Source of the DNA: Phycisphaerae bacterium
GTDB taxonomy: Bacteria > Planctomycetota > Phycisphaerae > Phycisphaerales > SM1A02
Assembly (NCBI GenBank): GCA_018663565.1
Contig: JABJQE010000270.1
Location: forward strand, 1 to 16,517
Reading direction: 5' to 3'
DNA length: 16,517 bases
Position numbers and translations under genes: made by a program
Shown: piece by piece, positions 7,442-15,125 of the stretch
Layout: each line of letters opens with the position of its first letter
How positions within the stretch are numbered: the stretch's first letter is position 1
Notes under the pieces: generated by a model
Databases searched by the model: none
Told to the model about the DNA's origin: nothing
What the model saw: only the letters and a program-made list of their open reading frames with translations

Positions 7442-9328
7442 ATGAAACTGTCTCAAATCGCGATGATCGGGTGTGCGCTGTTGCCCGTTGCGGCCGCGAC
7501 GGCCCAGCAGGTGCAGGTGCCAACCACACACGAGGACTTTTTTCAGCCTGGCACGCAACCGAATCCGGCCGGCATGCAGGCCTTCGAGGTCTCCGTATTT
7601 ACATGTACAAATTGTCACCGATTTGAGGATGACGATAATCCTGACGTCATGACGGCCCCCTATGACAATTGGTCTTTGAGCATGATGGCTCAGTCGGTTC
7701 GAGATCCAGTCTGGCAGGCTGCTGTGACAATTGCGAATCAAGATGCAGCGGGCGCGGGCGAATACTGCATCAGGTGCCACGCTCCCATGGGCTGGGGCAG
7801 CGGACGCAGCACGACCGGCAGCATTGACGACCTTTGGGTTCCAGACGACACTGATGGTGTGTCATGCAATTTTTGTCACCGCATGGTTGATCCAATATTG
7901 TCGGCCGAGAACCCAGTTGAGGATGCGAGCATCTTGCAGGATCTTGTTGATGCGGGCACGTATCCAGACCCAGCACACCCGGGGAACGGACGGTTCATTT
8001 TCGACCCCATTGATTCGCGGCGTGGACCACTCGATGATGTCATAATCAATATGCACGGCTCATCGCAGATTTTGCATTCCCCATTTCATTCAGAGTCTGC
8101 CATGTGCGCCTCGTGCCATGATCTTGCGAACCCAGTCTTCACGTGGGATGAGAGCATTCAGTCATTTGAGCTCAACGCTCTGGACGCAGCGCATCCAACA
8201 CAGAATGTGTACGACATGTTTCCCGAGCAACGCACTTACAGCGAGTGGCTCAATAGTGACTTTGCCGGCGCTGGTGTTCCGTTTCCAGACGGTCGGTTCG
8301 GCGGCGACGGTCACCCCGATGGTGTGATGAAGTCATGCCAGGATTGCCACATGCCCAAGACACACGGTGCGAACTGCGTGTTCTGGGAAAATCCTGAAAT
8401 CGGAACGCGTGATGACGTCGATGTGCACGCCTTCAGTGGCGGCAACACATGGGTCATTGGCGCGGTGCATGACTTGTACGACCCGTACTACACCGGACTG
8501 AGCGAAGATGCGGTCAATACCTCGATGCAGCGAACGGCCGACATGCTTGCGGCCGCAAGTGATATGGACGTGAACCAAAACAATGCCCAGCTCGACATTC
8601 GCGTGACGAATTGGTCTGGCCACAAACTTCCAACTGGTATGCCCGAGGGGCGGCGGATGTGGCTCAATGTGCAGTACCTCGACGCGAACGGCGCGGCCAT
8701 TGATGAACTTGGCAGTTATGACTGGTCCACGGCAACGTTAGATGAAGCGAGCACACAAGTCTGGCAATGTAAGCAGGGGGTGTCCCAGTCCGTGGCCGAT
8801 GCAGCAGGCGTGGACGCCGGCGAGTCGTTCCACTTGGTGTTGTGCAATGAAGTTGTCATTGACAATCGCATCCCACCGGTTGGATTCACCAATGCAGGCT
8901 TTGATGCCATTCGAGCGCTGCCAGTTGGCGCCACGTATGCCGATGGTCAACACTGGTCTGATACGGCTTTTGCAATTCCAACGGGCGCTGAACAGGCCGT
9001 CGTGACGTTGTACTTCCAAACAACGACACGTGAAATGATGGAATTCCTTCGTGATGCCAATGTGACCGATGACCGCGGCCAGATCGCCTACGACGCCTGG
9101 GTGGCTCGGGGCAAGTCAGCGCCAGTGATCATGGACTCCACCACGATTGCGCTTGATCCAGTGACAAGTATTCCGGGTGATCTCAACGATGATGGCATTG
9201 TTGGTGTTGATGATCTATTGATCCTTCTGGGCGCCTGGGGCCCATGTAGCGGTTGCCCAGCCGACATCAACGGCGACGCCGTCGTAGACGTCGACGACTT
9301 GCTGATCATGCTGTCCCACTTTTCGTAG
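7442..9328 (+). CDS. Secreted five-haem c-type cytochrome with dockerin-like C-terminus
   Basis: This 628-residue protein begins with a signal peptide (MKLSQIAMIGCALLPVAAAT, cleavage about AQQ). Five CxxCH haem c motifs are visible: CTNCH (residues 55-59), CIRCH (109-113), CNFCH (142-146), CASCH (222-226) and CQDCH (299-303). The segment DVHAFSGGNTWV follows, then a beta-rich domain starting WSGHKLPTGMPEGRRMW, a motif seen at the end of several multihaem cytochromes. The tail is a strong dockerin-like pair, DLNDDGIVGVDDLLILLGAW and DINGDAVVDVDDLLIMLSHF, with CSGC between. It is probably an exported electron carrier or oxidoreductase; substrate and partner are unknown. The frame is open further upstream (to 7259, with an ATG at 7403), but 7442 is chosen because it puts the signal peptide at the N-terminus. 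Neighbours give no metabolic hint. Confidence 0.88.
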   Translation: MKLSQIAMIGCALLPVAAATAQQVQVPTTHEDFFQPGTQPNPAGMQAFEVSVFTCTNCHRFEDDDNPDVMTAPYDNWSLSMMAQSVRDPVWQAAVTIANQDAAGAGEYCIRCHAPMGWGSGRSTTGSIDDLWVPDDTDGVSCNFCHRMVDPILSAENPVEDASILQDLVDAGTYPDPAHPGNGRFIFDPIDSRRGPLDDVIINMHGSSQILHSPFHSESAMCASCHDLANPVFTWDESIQSFELNALDAAHPTQNVYDMFPEQRTYSEWLNSDFAGAGVPFPDGRFGGDGHPDGVMKSCQDCHMPKTHGANCVFWENPEIGTRDDVDVHAFSGGNTWVIGAVHDLYDPYYTGLSEDAVNTSMQRTADMLAAASDMDVNQNNAQLDIRVTNWSGHKLPTGMPEGRRMWLNVQYLDANGAAIDELGSYDWSTATLDEASTQVWQCKQGVSQSVADAAGVDAGESFHLVLCNEVVIDNRIPPVGFTNAGFDAIRALPVGATYADGQHWSDTAFAIPTGAEQAVVTLYFQTTTREMMEFLRDANVTDDRGQIAYDAWVARGKSAPVIMDSTTIALDPVTSIPGDLNDDGIVGVDDLLILLGAWGPCSGCPADINGDAVVDVDDLLIMLSHFS

Positions 9329-9336
9329 CGATTGCG

Positions 9337-9367
9337 GCGTCTAAATGGGGCTAGTTCCTATACGCCG
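9337..9367 (+). other. Inverted repeat (stem-loop) after the cytochrome gene
   Basis: CGGCGT (9337-9342) pairs with ACGCCG (9362-9367) across a 19-base loop, starting 9 bases after the cytochrome stop. No T-run follows. It may stabilise the 3' end of the cytochrome mRNA; it is weak evidence for a terminator. Confidence 0.3.
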
Positions 9368-9372
9368 TCACA

Positions 9373-9402
9373 AACTCCATCCTGCAACTCATGCGTGGAG
9401 TT
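9373..9402 (+). terminator. Stem-loop between the cytochrome gene and pyrB
   Basis: AACTCCA (9373-9379) pairs with TGGAGTT (9396-9402), with a further GCA/TGC pairing inside the 16-base loop. It is the better of two consecutive hairpins in this 119-base gap. No T-run follows, so a rho-independent terminator is not well supported; an mRNA 3'-end structure or a pyrB leader element is equally possible. Confidence 0.3.
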
Positions 9403-9435
9403 CCCTGGCGTAGCGACCGACCCTGACGGCCACGA

Positions 9436-9441
9436 TACAAT
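9436..9441 (+). promoter_or_regulatory. pyrB: Candidate -10 (TACAAT) placed for leaderless pyrB transcription
   Basis: TACAAT matches five of six consensus -10 bases and ends 6 bases before the pyrB GTG. A start site about 7 bases beyond it would fall on the GTG itself. At 17-base spacing the -35 position reads GCGACC, sharing only GAC with the consensus. No Shine-Dalgarno sequence precedes the GTG, which fits a leaderless message. Confidence 0.4.
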
Positions 9442-9447
9442 TCCCTT

Positions 9448-10404
9448 GTGACGTCAACGACCACAGCCACTCAGCACCTCCTCGGCTTGCGAGACATGTC
9501 TCGCGATCGACTGATTGGGCTATTGGAGTCGGCCGCAGGTTTCCTGCCGGTCGTGACTGGCGACGAGCCCGCCGCCGATCGACTCGCCGGCCGTATCGTG
9601 GCAAACCTCTTTCTCGAAAACAGCACTCGCACACGCGTGTCGTTCACCGTGGCCGCTCGTCGGCTCGGCGCCACAACGGTGGACTTGCTCGGTTCAACGA
9701 GCAGCGCGAGCAAGGGCGAATCGCTCGTTGATACCGCTCGCAATATCGCGGCGATGGGCATTGATGCCATTGTTGTGAGATGTAGCGCAAGCGGAGGGGC
9801 GCATCTAATTGCAGAGCATGTTGATGTGCCGGTGATCAATGCCGGAGACGGTCGCTGCGAGCACCCCACACAGGGGTTGCTTGACACATTGGCGCTGACC
9901 GAATCGATGGGTACTCTTGATCTGCGGGAGCGGACGATTGGCATCGTCGGTGATATTGGGAACAGTCGTGTGGCTCGGTCCGCGGCGTATGCCATGACTG
10001 CCCTTGGCGCAGATGTCATCATGATCGGTCCACCTGGTTTCGTGTCTTCTTCTTTCGAGTCACTTACCCATGGCCTGGGCGGGAAAGATCGCGGCGAGAT
10101 TCATATGTGCCACGATTTGGACGCGGCGCTTCCCGCCCTCGACGCGGTGATGATGCTTCGTGTGCAGTTTGAGCGTGGCTCTGCCATCACAAGCGACTAC
10201 TCCGGCCAGTACGGCCTGAACGCTGCTCGGGCGGACCGTCTGCCGGAGCATGCTCTCGTGTTGCACCCTGGCCCGGTGAACCGCGGCCTTGAAATCGAAC
10301 CAGAAGTTGCAGACGGCCCTCGCAGTCTGATCATGCAGCAAGTGAAGTGTGGTGTGGCCGCTCGAATGGCAGTTCTACTGGAACAACTTGGCCCACACAT
10401 TTGA
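9448..10404 (+). CDS. pyrB: Aspartate carbamoyltransferase, catalytic subunit
   Basis: This 318-residue cytosolic enzyme catalyses carbamoyl phosphate plus aspartate to carbamoyl aspartate, the first committed step of pyrimidine synthesis. Family signatures are HLLGLRDMSRD at the N-terminus, the phosphate-binding FLENSTRTRVSF (residues 56-66, STRTR at 59-63), SASKGES (about 86-92, the loop that crosses to the next subunit), EHPTQGLLDTL (138-148), MMLRVQFERGS, and LHPGPVNRGLEI (272-283). The length is normal for the catalytic chain. The start is GTG 9448: the conserved LLGLRDMSRD lies between it and the next in-frame ATG (9496), so that ATG is too late. No regulatory subunit (pyrI) or dihydroorotase (pyrC) adjoins it; a GH15 gene begins 15 bases after the stop and may be cotranscribed. 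Confidence 0.95.
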   Translation: MTSTTTATQHLLGLRDMSRDRLIGLLESAAGFLPVVTGDEPAADRLAGRIVANLFLENSTRTRVSFTVAARRLGATTVDLLGSTSSASKGESLVDTARNIAAMGIDAIVVRCSASGGAHLIAEHVDVPVINAGDGRCEHPTQGLLDTLALTESMGTLDLRERTIGIVGDIGNSRVARSAAYAMTALGADVIMIGPPGFVSSSFESLTHGLGGKDRGEIHMCHDLDAALPALDAVMMLRVQFERGSAITSDYSGQYGLNAARADRLPEHALVLHPGPVNRGLEIEPEVADGPRSLIMQQVKCGVAARMAVLLEQLGPHI

Positions 10405-10419
10405 TGGAGTTCTTGCGTT

Positions 10420-12432
10420 ATGCCCCGTGATATCCCCATCGGCAACGGCGACATGCTTGTGACATTTGATGACAAGTACCGCATTCGCGATTTGTACTGG
10501 CCCCACGTGGGCATGCCAAACCACACGGGCGGCCATGTGCAGCACTTTGGGGTATGGGCCGACGGCGACTTCGCTTGGATTGAAGATGACTCGTGGACTC
10601 GCACACTTCGGTACAAGCCAGACACCATGGTGACCGAGGTAACACTTCGAAACGAACGCCTTGGCCTTGAAATGCACTGTGAAGACGCGGTTGATTACAA
10701 CAACCCGGTGTACCTACGTTCTATTCGGGTCTGCAACCTGCGATCCGGACCGCGCGAGGTTCGCGTCTTTTTTCACCACGACATTTCCATCGACGGTTTT
10801 CGAGTCGGCGACACAGTGAATTACGACCCGAAGACCATGGGTATGGTGCACTACAAAGACGGCACGTATTTCTTGATCAATGGCTGCGATAGCCGCAAGT
10901 GTGGCATTGATCACTTCGCAACAGGCACGAAGCGGCTCGGGAGTGCCGAGGGGACATGGCGTGATGCCGAGGACGGCCAACTCGTTCGAAGTGCCATTGC
11001 GCAGGGGTCAGTTGATTCAACCATTGGCTTCGACCTCAAGATTGCAGCGGACGCCGAATCGCACTTGGTGTACTGGATCGCCGCAGCGCACTCCTACAAG
11101 GAGGCTCGCCGGCTCAACCAGAAGGTGTTGGATCGAACAGCCGAACGCATGATTCGTCGTACCGAAGCGTATTGGCGGTTGTGGGCCTGCAAGGAACCAA
11201 TCGACTTCTCCCCGTTGCCCGAACCACTTCGAGACCAGTACGTCCGAAGCGAACTGATCTTGCGAACGCAGGTGGACCACGACGGCGCGATTATTGCGGC
11301 CAACGATACGGACATTACGCACTTCGCTGGCGATACGTATTCATACATGTGGCCACGCGACGGGGCGCTTTGTAGTCAGGCCTTGATCCTGGCAGGCCAC
11401 AGTGAACTCTCGCGTCGTTTCTTTCGATTTTGTAGCGGTTTGATTGAGCCAGAGGGGTTCTTCCTCCACAAGTACAACCCAACCGGGACACTTGCAAGTA
11501 GTTGGCATCCATGGCTCAAAGACGGCAAGGCAAGTTTGCCAATTCAGCAGGACGAGACCGCGCTCGTTGTTTGGGCGTTACGCAGACACTTCGAGGTATT
11601 CCGAGATGTAGAGTTCATTCGCGAGATGCACCGAAAACTCGTGACGTTGCCAGCTGAGTGGATCATGGAGTACCGGGACCACAATGGATTGCCACTCGCA
11701 TCATGGGACTTGTGGGAGGAAAGGCACGGTGTGCATCTGTTTACCGTGGCAACGTGCATCGGCGCACTCGATGCGGCCCGCGATTTTGCCGACGACTTCG
11801 GCGCTGCTGAAGAGAGTGCAAGATATCGCGCTGCCGCGGATCACATGCGTTCAGCGATGGCGGAACACATGTGGAATGACCAGGCAGGTCACTTCGCTCG
11901 GGCGGTCACACTTCAAGACGATGGGTCGTATACGCATGACATGACGATCGATGCAAGCGCGTGGGGATTGCTGGCCTTCGGCGCATTTGATGTCGGCGAT
12001 GTCAAACTTGCGGCGCACATGGAAGCGGTGCGAAGTCGCCTGACAATCAAGACTGATGTGGGTGGTGTCGCGCGGTATGAGAATGATTACTACCACCAGG
12101 TTGAGTCCAAGGACACAGATCGGGTACCAGGCAATCCGTGGGCGATCTGCACGCTTTGGCTGACGCAGTACGACATTGCTTCTGCGACGACGCTCCAGTC
12201 ACTCGAAAAGGCTATTGCTGGGCTCGAGTGGACCCGCAACCTCGCACTTGACTCAGGTGTGTTGGCCGAACAGTTCGACCCATATTCTGGTGCGCCCCTG
12301 AGTGTGAGTCCACTTACATGGTCTCATGCGACCGTGATGACCACGACAGTGCAGTACTTGTTGAAGTACGCGCAACTCACCGGCAATCGCACGGGGCTTA
12401 TTGCTGAACTGACCAGCCCGCGCCCACAGTAG
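10420..12432 (+). CDS. GH15 glucoamylase-family glycoside hydrolase, cytoplasmic
   Basis: This 670-residue protein has no signal peptide. The N-terminal 260 or so residues (IGNGDMLVTFDDKYRIRDLY, then HVGMPNHTGGHV) form the beta-sandwich domain of bacterial and archaeal GH15 enzymes. The (alpha/alpha)6-barrel follows, with YMWPRDGALCS (Trp311-Asp314), SSWHPW, SWDLWEERHG (Glu433 aligns with the general acid of fungal glucoamylase) and LAEQFDPYSG (Glu617 aligns with the general base), then LTWSHATVM. Both catalytic glutamates are therefore present. The family includes glucan 1,4-alpha-glucosidase, glucodextranase and some trehalases; the exact substrate cannot be read from sequence. Lacking an export signal, it probably acts on cytoplasmic glycogen-like glucans or trehalose. 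The ATG at 10420 has GGAG (10406-10409) 10 bases upstream. It starts 15 bases after pyrB and converges on the metallopeptidase gene with another 15-base gap. Confidence 0.9.
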   Translation: MPRDIPIGNGDMLVTFDDKYRIRDLYWPHVGMPNHTGGHVQHFGVWADGDFAWIEDDSWTRTLRYKPDTMVTEVTLRNERLGLEMHCEDAVDYNNPVYLRSIRVCNLRSGPREVRVFFHHDISIDGFRVGDTVNYDPKTMGMVHYKDGTYFLINGCDSRKCGIDHFATGTKRLGSAEGTWRDAEDGQLVRSAIAQGSVDSTIGFDLKIAADAESHLVYWIAAAHSYKEARRLNQKVLDRTAERMIRRTEAYWRLWACKEPIDFSPLPEPLRDQYVRSELILRTQVDHDGAIIAANDTDITHFAGDTYSYMWPRDGALCSQALILAGHSELSRRFFRFCSGLIEPEGFFLHKYNPTGTLASSWHPWLKDGKASLPIQQDETALVVWALRRHFEVFRDVEFIREMHRKLVTLPAEWIMEYRDHNGLPLASWDLWEERHGVHLFTVATCIGALDAARDFADDFGAAEESARYRAAADHMRSAMAEHMWNDQAGHFARAVTLQDDGSYTHDMTIDASAWGLLAFGAFDVGDVKLAAHMEAVRSRLTIKTDVGGVARYENDYYHQVESKDTDRVPGNPWAICTLWLTQYDIASATTLQSLEKAIAGLEWTRNLALDSGVLAEQFDPYSGAPLSVSPLTWSHATVMTTTVQYLLKYAQLTGNRTGLIAELTSPRPQ

Positions 12433-12438
12433 AGGGCG
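12421..12438. terminator. Weak inverted repeat at the convergent gene ends
   Basis: CGCCC (12421-12425) and GGGCG (12434-12438) can form a 5-bp stem with an 8-base loop, spanning the GH15 stop codon. The two convergent genes are only 15 bases apart, so a shared terminator would have to lie here or inside the coding ends. There is no T-run on either side, so support is poor. Confidence 0.2.
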
Positions 12439-12447
12439 TATTGGCAG

Positions 12448-14988
12448 TCAGCACGGTCCCCAACTGGCAAGCATGATCAGGAGGTCCCCGATGCCGACGA
12501 ACCCGCTTCCGTCAAAGTCGGCAGTCTCGTTTGTCGAGCCCCATACATCCAAGAGCGATTGAATGTCGAGTGAGTTGATGATGCTGTCGCCTTCACCAAT
12601 GTCGGTTGCACATCCTTGGCACGTGTCGTTCATCGTGTTATCGCCACCATCGACCCACTGCCCGCTGATATGCGATGGCAGGTTGTGGCACAGCGAGGCG
12701 CCGACAAGCGTTATGCCGCCTGAAGACCCGTGCAATGCCCCACCAGAAGCCGACGCCGTATTGTTCTTGAATTCTCCACCGACAATTGTGGGGCTTGCAT
12801 TGGAACTGTAGATGGCTGCGCCATACTCGGATGTGTTGGAGGACCACACGCAGCCCGTGAATATGGGTGAACACTGGAATGTGTAAGCGCCCCCACCTCG
12901 TGTTGTAGCTGTGTTGTCGGTAATGATGCAGTCAGTAAATGAGGGCGAACTTCCCCCACAGAAAATGCCACCGCCCCAGTTCCCCGCTCCGCCGGTGATT
13001 GTGAACCCCTCGATAATGGTGGTGCTGCTCTCATTGTTGGTGCAGCTCACCACATGGCGAAGGCCTTCGCCGTCGATGGTTGTGACGGCGGCGCCAGCGA
13101 GTGAGCGTATGGTGATGCCGCGGCCGCGAGTCTTGATGACCTCCGACCCACTTCCGGTATAGGTGCCCGCCACCACAAGAACGGTGTCGCCATTGGAGGA
13201 GGCGTCAATGGCTGCTTGGATGGTGGGGTAGTCGAGGGGAACAATTAGGAAGGCGGGCCCAGAGGCGCAGGGACTCGATACACAGTTGGTATTCGCGCCG
13301 AGCCACTCGCCACTGCAAGTTGACTCGGTTCCCACCCAACAAAAGTTGCCTTCACAGCAGGCCCCAACGGGGTCGGGCGTACCGCATGGCGTGCCAATGC
13401 AATTGGTGCCCTCACCGAGCCAGTCGCCCTGGCAATCTACTTCCGTGGTGATCGAGCAATTGAAGTTCAGACAGCAACCGCCGACCGGATCAGGCTCGCC
13501 GCACGGCGCATCATTGCAATTGGTTCCGGATCCAAGCCATGAGCCTTCGCAGTTGCTTGCGGTAGTGACTGAGCACAAGATGCCATTGCAACACGCGCCA
13601 ATTGGGTCGTTTGAATCACACGACCCATCGCATGTTGTGTCAGCGCCAAGCCAATCGTCTGTGCAGTTGGCCTCGGTACTTACCCAGCACGTGCCGCCGT
13701 TGCAGCATGCGCCGATCGGTGTGGCGGCGCTCTCGAGGCAACTCCCGACGCTGTCGCATGAGTTGCTCGCAAACATCGAGTTCATGCGGGCTTGATTCTG
13801 CGGATGAAAGCCAAGCCGAATATTGGACATGCCACCCCAGCAAAGGTGGCAATAACTCATGATCGTCCCTTGATCAGCGTCTGTGCAGTCGCCCTGTCCA
13901 CACCCATCGATTCCAAGATCGTGAGTGTGAAGGCAACTGAAGTTATGCCCGAGTTCATGGGCCACCACGACAGGGTCCCAGTTATTCCAGTGATTGTCCT
14001 GTAGTGGGTACGGAAACTCGCCATTGAGCGACCCTGATACGGCGTAGCCCCAGTTGGAATTGCAGACAACGCTGACCCAGGCTAGGCCGCCACTGAATGG
14101 TTTGGACAGGAGATGGGCGAGATCGCGATGTACCCAGAACATATTGGAGTTCCAGTGAGATCGAAACTCATCGAGGCGGTTTTCTGCATTCGACGGGTAG
14201 GGGTCAGAGTTGTCTGCCCAGGTGCGTACATAGGAGAGTTCAAGCCTTACCTGCATATCTTCGACATAGATCTCAGACACGGCGCCCATGAGCGTCATGG
14301 CGTAGGCGAGCGACGCTTCTGCGTCGCCACCAAAGAGTGAGCTTGTGTATTCCCAGTCAGTTTCAACAGCAATCTCAATGATGACACAGGTGTCGCCTCG
14401 TGGCGATCCATGCTGTTGCGGATCGTCATCAGTGGTGACAAATGGTTGGGCAATCTCATCAACATGACAGAAGTCGTTGCCGGCAATCCACGCATCAAGT
14501 CCGCCACGAAGTGGCGTGATGAACAACTGATTGCTCAGTGTTCCCGTGTTCGGCCCCGATGAAACAATGTAGTCCTCGGTGCCAATGCGTACAAATCCAT
14601 TGACAGTTGTTGCAGTCGCTGCCATGTAGACGCGCGAGTCAAGCGAACCGTTGACCGTGCCGCGGTACAGGTGTACGAGTTCTTCTTCGACATAATCGCG
14701 GGTGCCGGCGGCGCTCTCAATGACCGCAAATCCACCAGGCGACATGATGCTGAATGGATCGAGCGTGATGCCAATCGTGCTGCCATCGGCGAGCGCAAGA
14801 TCAGGCACCACGATGGTCTCATGTGGTTGTTCAAGATTCATGAGTGTGGGCCACTGCCGTATTGGCGTGGGGTGATCCATCTCCTCGGTCAGTGCTCCGG
14901 CTGTTGGCACTGATCCCACAAGACCAATTGCCGCGAGTGTTCGGCAGATTTGCATCTTGGTGAATCCACCGTTGTATTTGTGTGTCAT
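12448..14988 (-). CDS. Secreted metzincin (M12B/reprolysin-like) metallopeptidase with GACC repeats, beta-helix and dockerin-like tail
   Basis: This 846-residue multidomain protein has a signal peptide (RTLAAIGLVGSVPTAGA, cleavage near 32). A pro-region of about 160 residues follows. The catalytic domain (about 198-415) has HELGHNFSCLH, where His344, His348 and His354 are zinc ligands and Glu345 the catalytic base, and the Met-turn GTIMSYC with Met377. Next come four cysteine-rich repeats of 38-39 residues (about 424-577; GACCNGG...WLGADTTC pattern). A right-handed beta-helix (about 583-780) starts TIQAAIDASSNGDTVLVVAG and has GFTITGG, SPSFTDC and SPIFTGC rungs. A two-part EF-hand tail (DIGEGDSIINSLDIQSLL and DFDGSGFVGIGDLLIML) is preceded by CQGC. 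The ATG at 14988 has AAGGG 5 bases upstream. It is likely an extracellular or surface protease; the substrate is unknown. The C-terminal block is shared with the next gene upstream. Confidence 0.88.
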   Translation of the reverse strand: MTHKYNGGFTKMQICRTLAAIGLVGSVPTAGALTEEMDHPTPIRQWPTLMNLEQPHETIVVPDLALADGSTIGITLDPFSIMSPGGFAVIESAAGTRDYVEEELVHLYRGTVNGSLDSRVYMAATATTVNGFVRIGTEDYIVSSGPNTGTLSNQLFITPLRGGLDAWIAGNDFCHVDEIAQPFVTTDDDPQQHGSPRGDTCVIIEIAVETDWEYTSSLFGGDAEASLAYAMTLMGAVSEIYVEDMQVRLELSYVRTWADNSDPYPSNAENRLDEFRSHWNSNMFWVHRDLAHLLSKPFSGGLAWVSVVCNSNWGYAVSGSLNGEFPYPLQDNHWNNWDPVVVAHELGHNFSCLHTHDLGIDGCGQGDCTDADQGTIMSYCHLCWGGMSNIRLGFHPQNQARMNSMFASNSCDSVGSCLESAATPIGACCNGGTCWVSTEANCTDDWLGADTTCDGSCDSNDPIGACCNGILCSVTTASNCEGSWLGSGTNCNDAPCGEPDPVGGCCLNFNCSITTEVDCQGDWLGEGTNCIGTPCGTPDPVGACCEGNFCWVGTESTCSGEWLGANTNCVSSPCASGPAFLIVPLDYPTIQAAIDASSNGDTVLVVAGTYTGSGSEVIKTRGRGITIRSLAGAAVTTIDGEGLRHVVSCTNNESSTTIIEGFTITGGAGNWGGGIFCGGSSPSFTDCIITDNTATTRGGGAYTFQCSPIFTGCVWSSNTSEYGAAIYSSNASPTIVGGEFKNNTASASGGALHGSSGGITLVGASLCHNLPSHISGQWVDGGDNTMNDTCQGCATDIGEGDSIINSLDIQSLLDVWGSTNETADFDGSGFVGIGDLLIMLASWGPC
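13257..13717 (-). repeat. Four tandem GACC cysteine repeats encoded in the metallopeptidase gene
   Basis: Each unit reads roughly G(A/G)CC...C.....(T/S)...C...WLG..T.C....C, six or more cysteines per unit. The DNA encoding the WLG element recurs at 13301, 13418, 13535 and about 13649, so the period is 117, 117 and 114 bases (39, 39 and 38 codons). The even Cys count and secretion suggest small disulfide-bonded modules forming a stalk or binding region. Confidence 0.8.
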
Positions 14989-14993
14989 CTCAG

Positions 14994-14998
14994 CCCTT
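14994..14998 (-). promoter_or_regulatory. Ribosome binding site of the metallopeptidase gene (AAGGG)
   Basis: AAGGG lies 5 bases before the ATG at 14988. It favours this start over the in-frame ATG at 14955, which would shorten the signal peptide's n-region by 11 residues. Confidence 0.55.
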
Positions 14999-15029
14999 GC
15001 CTGGTTTGCAGGATGTAATCACAAACGAA

Positions 15030-15067
15030 CATCACCCCACTCGCGTCAGCGGCGTGGTGGGATGATG
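15030..15067 (-). terminator. Strong stem-loop between the subtilase and metallopeptidase genes
   Basis: In minus-strand RNA, 15067-15057 pairs with 15040-15030 over 11 continuous pairs (one G-U), with three more C/G pairs inside the 16-base loop. The opposite strand would have a C-A mismatch, which favours the minus strand. It is followed by UUCGUUUGU, a partly U-rich tail, and starts 59 bases after the subtilase stop. A rho-independent terminator for the subtilase gene is plausible. Its 5' base coincides with the predicted start site of the promoter just upstream, so it may instead be a leader hairpin of the metallopeptidase mRNA. Confidence 0.5.
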
Positions 15068-15073
15068 TATTCG

Positions 15074-15102
15074 ATCCTATGGGTCTGTCCATTTCCAGTC
15101 AA
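15074..15102 (-). promoter_or_regulatory. Candidate sigma70-type promoter for the metallopeptidase gene
   Basis: On the minus strand, TTGACT (15102-15097) and TAGGAT (15079-15074) are separated by exactly 17 bases, matching five and four of six consensus positions. Transcription would begin near 15067, giving a leader of about 79 bases. The element is the best -35/-10 pair in the window's intergenic regions. Confidence 0.45.
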
Positions 15103-15125
15103 GGGTGAACTGTCGTCCCGACAAA

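Noticed and set aside
13286..13795. Plus-strand open frame with internal repeats (169 codons)
   Set aside because: Its repeats are the mirror image of the GACC cysteine repeats on the minus strand, so it is a by-product of the coding repeat array.
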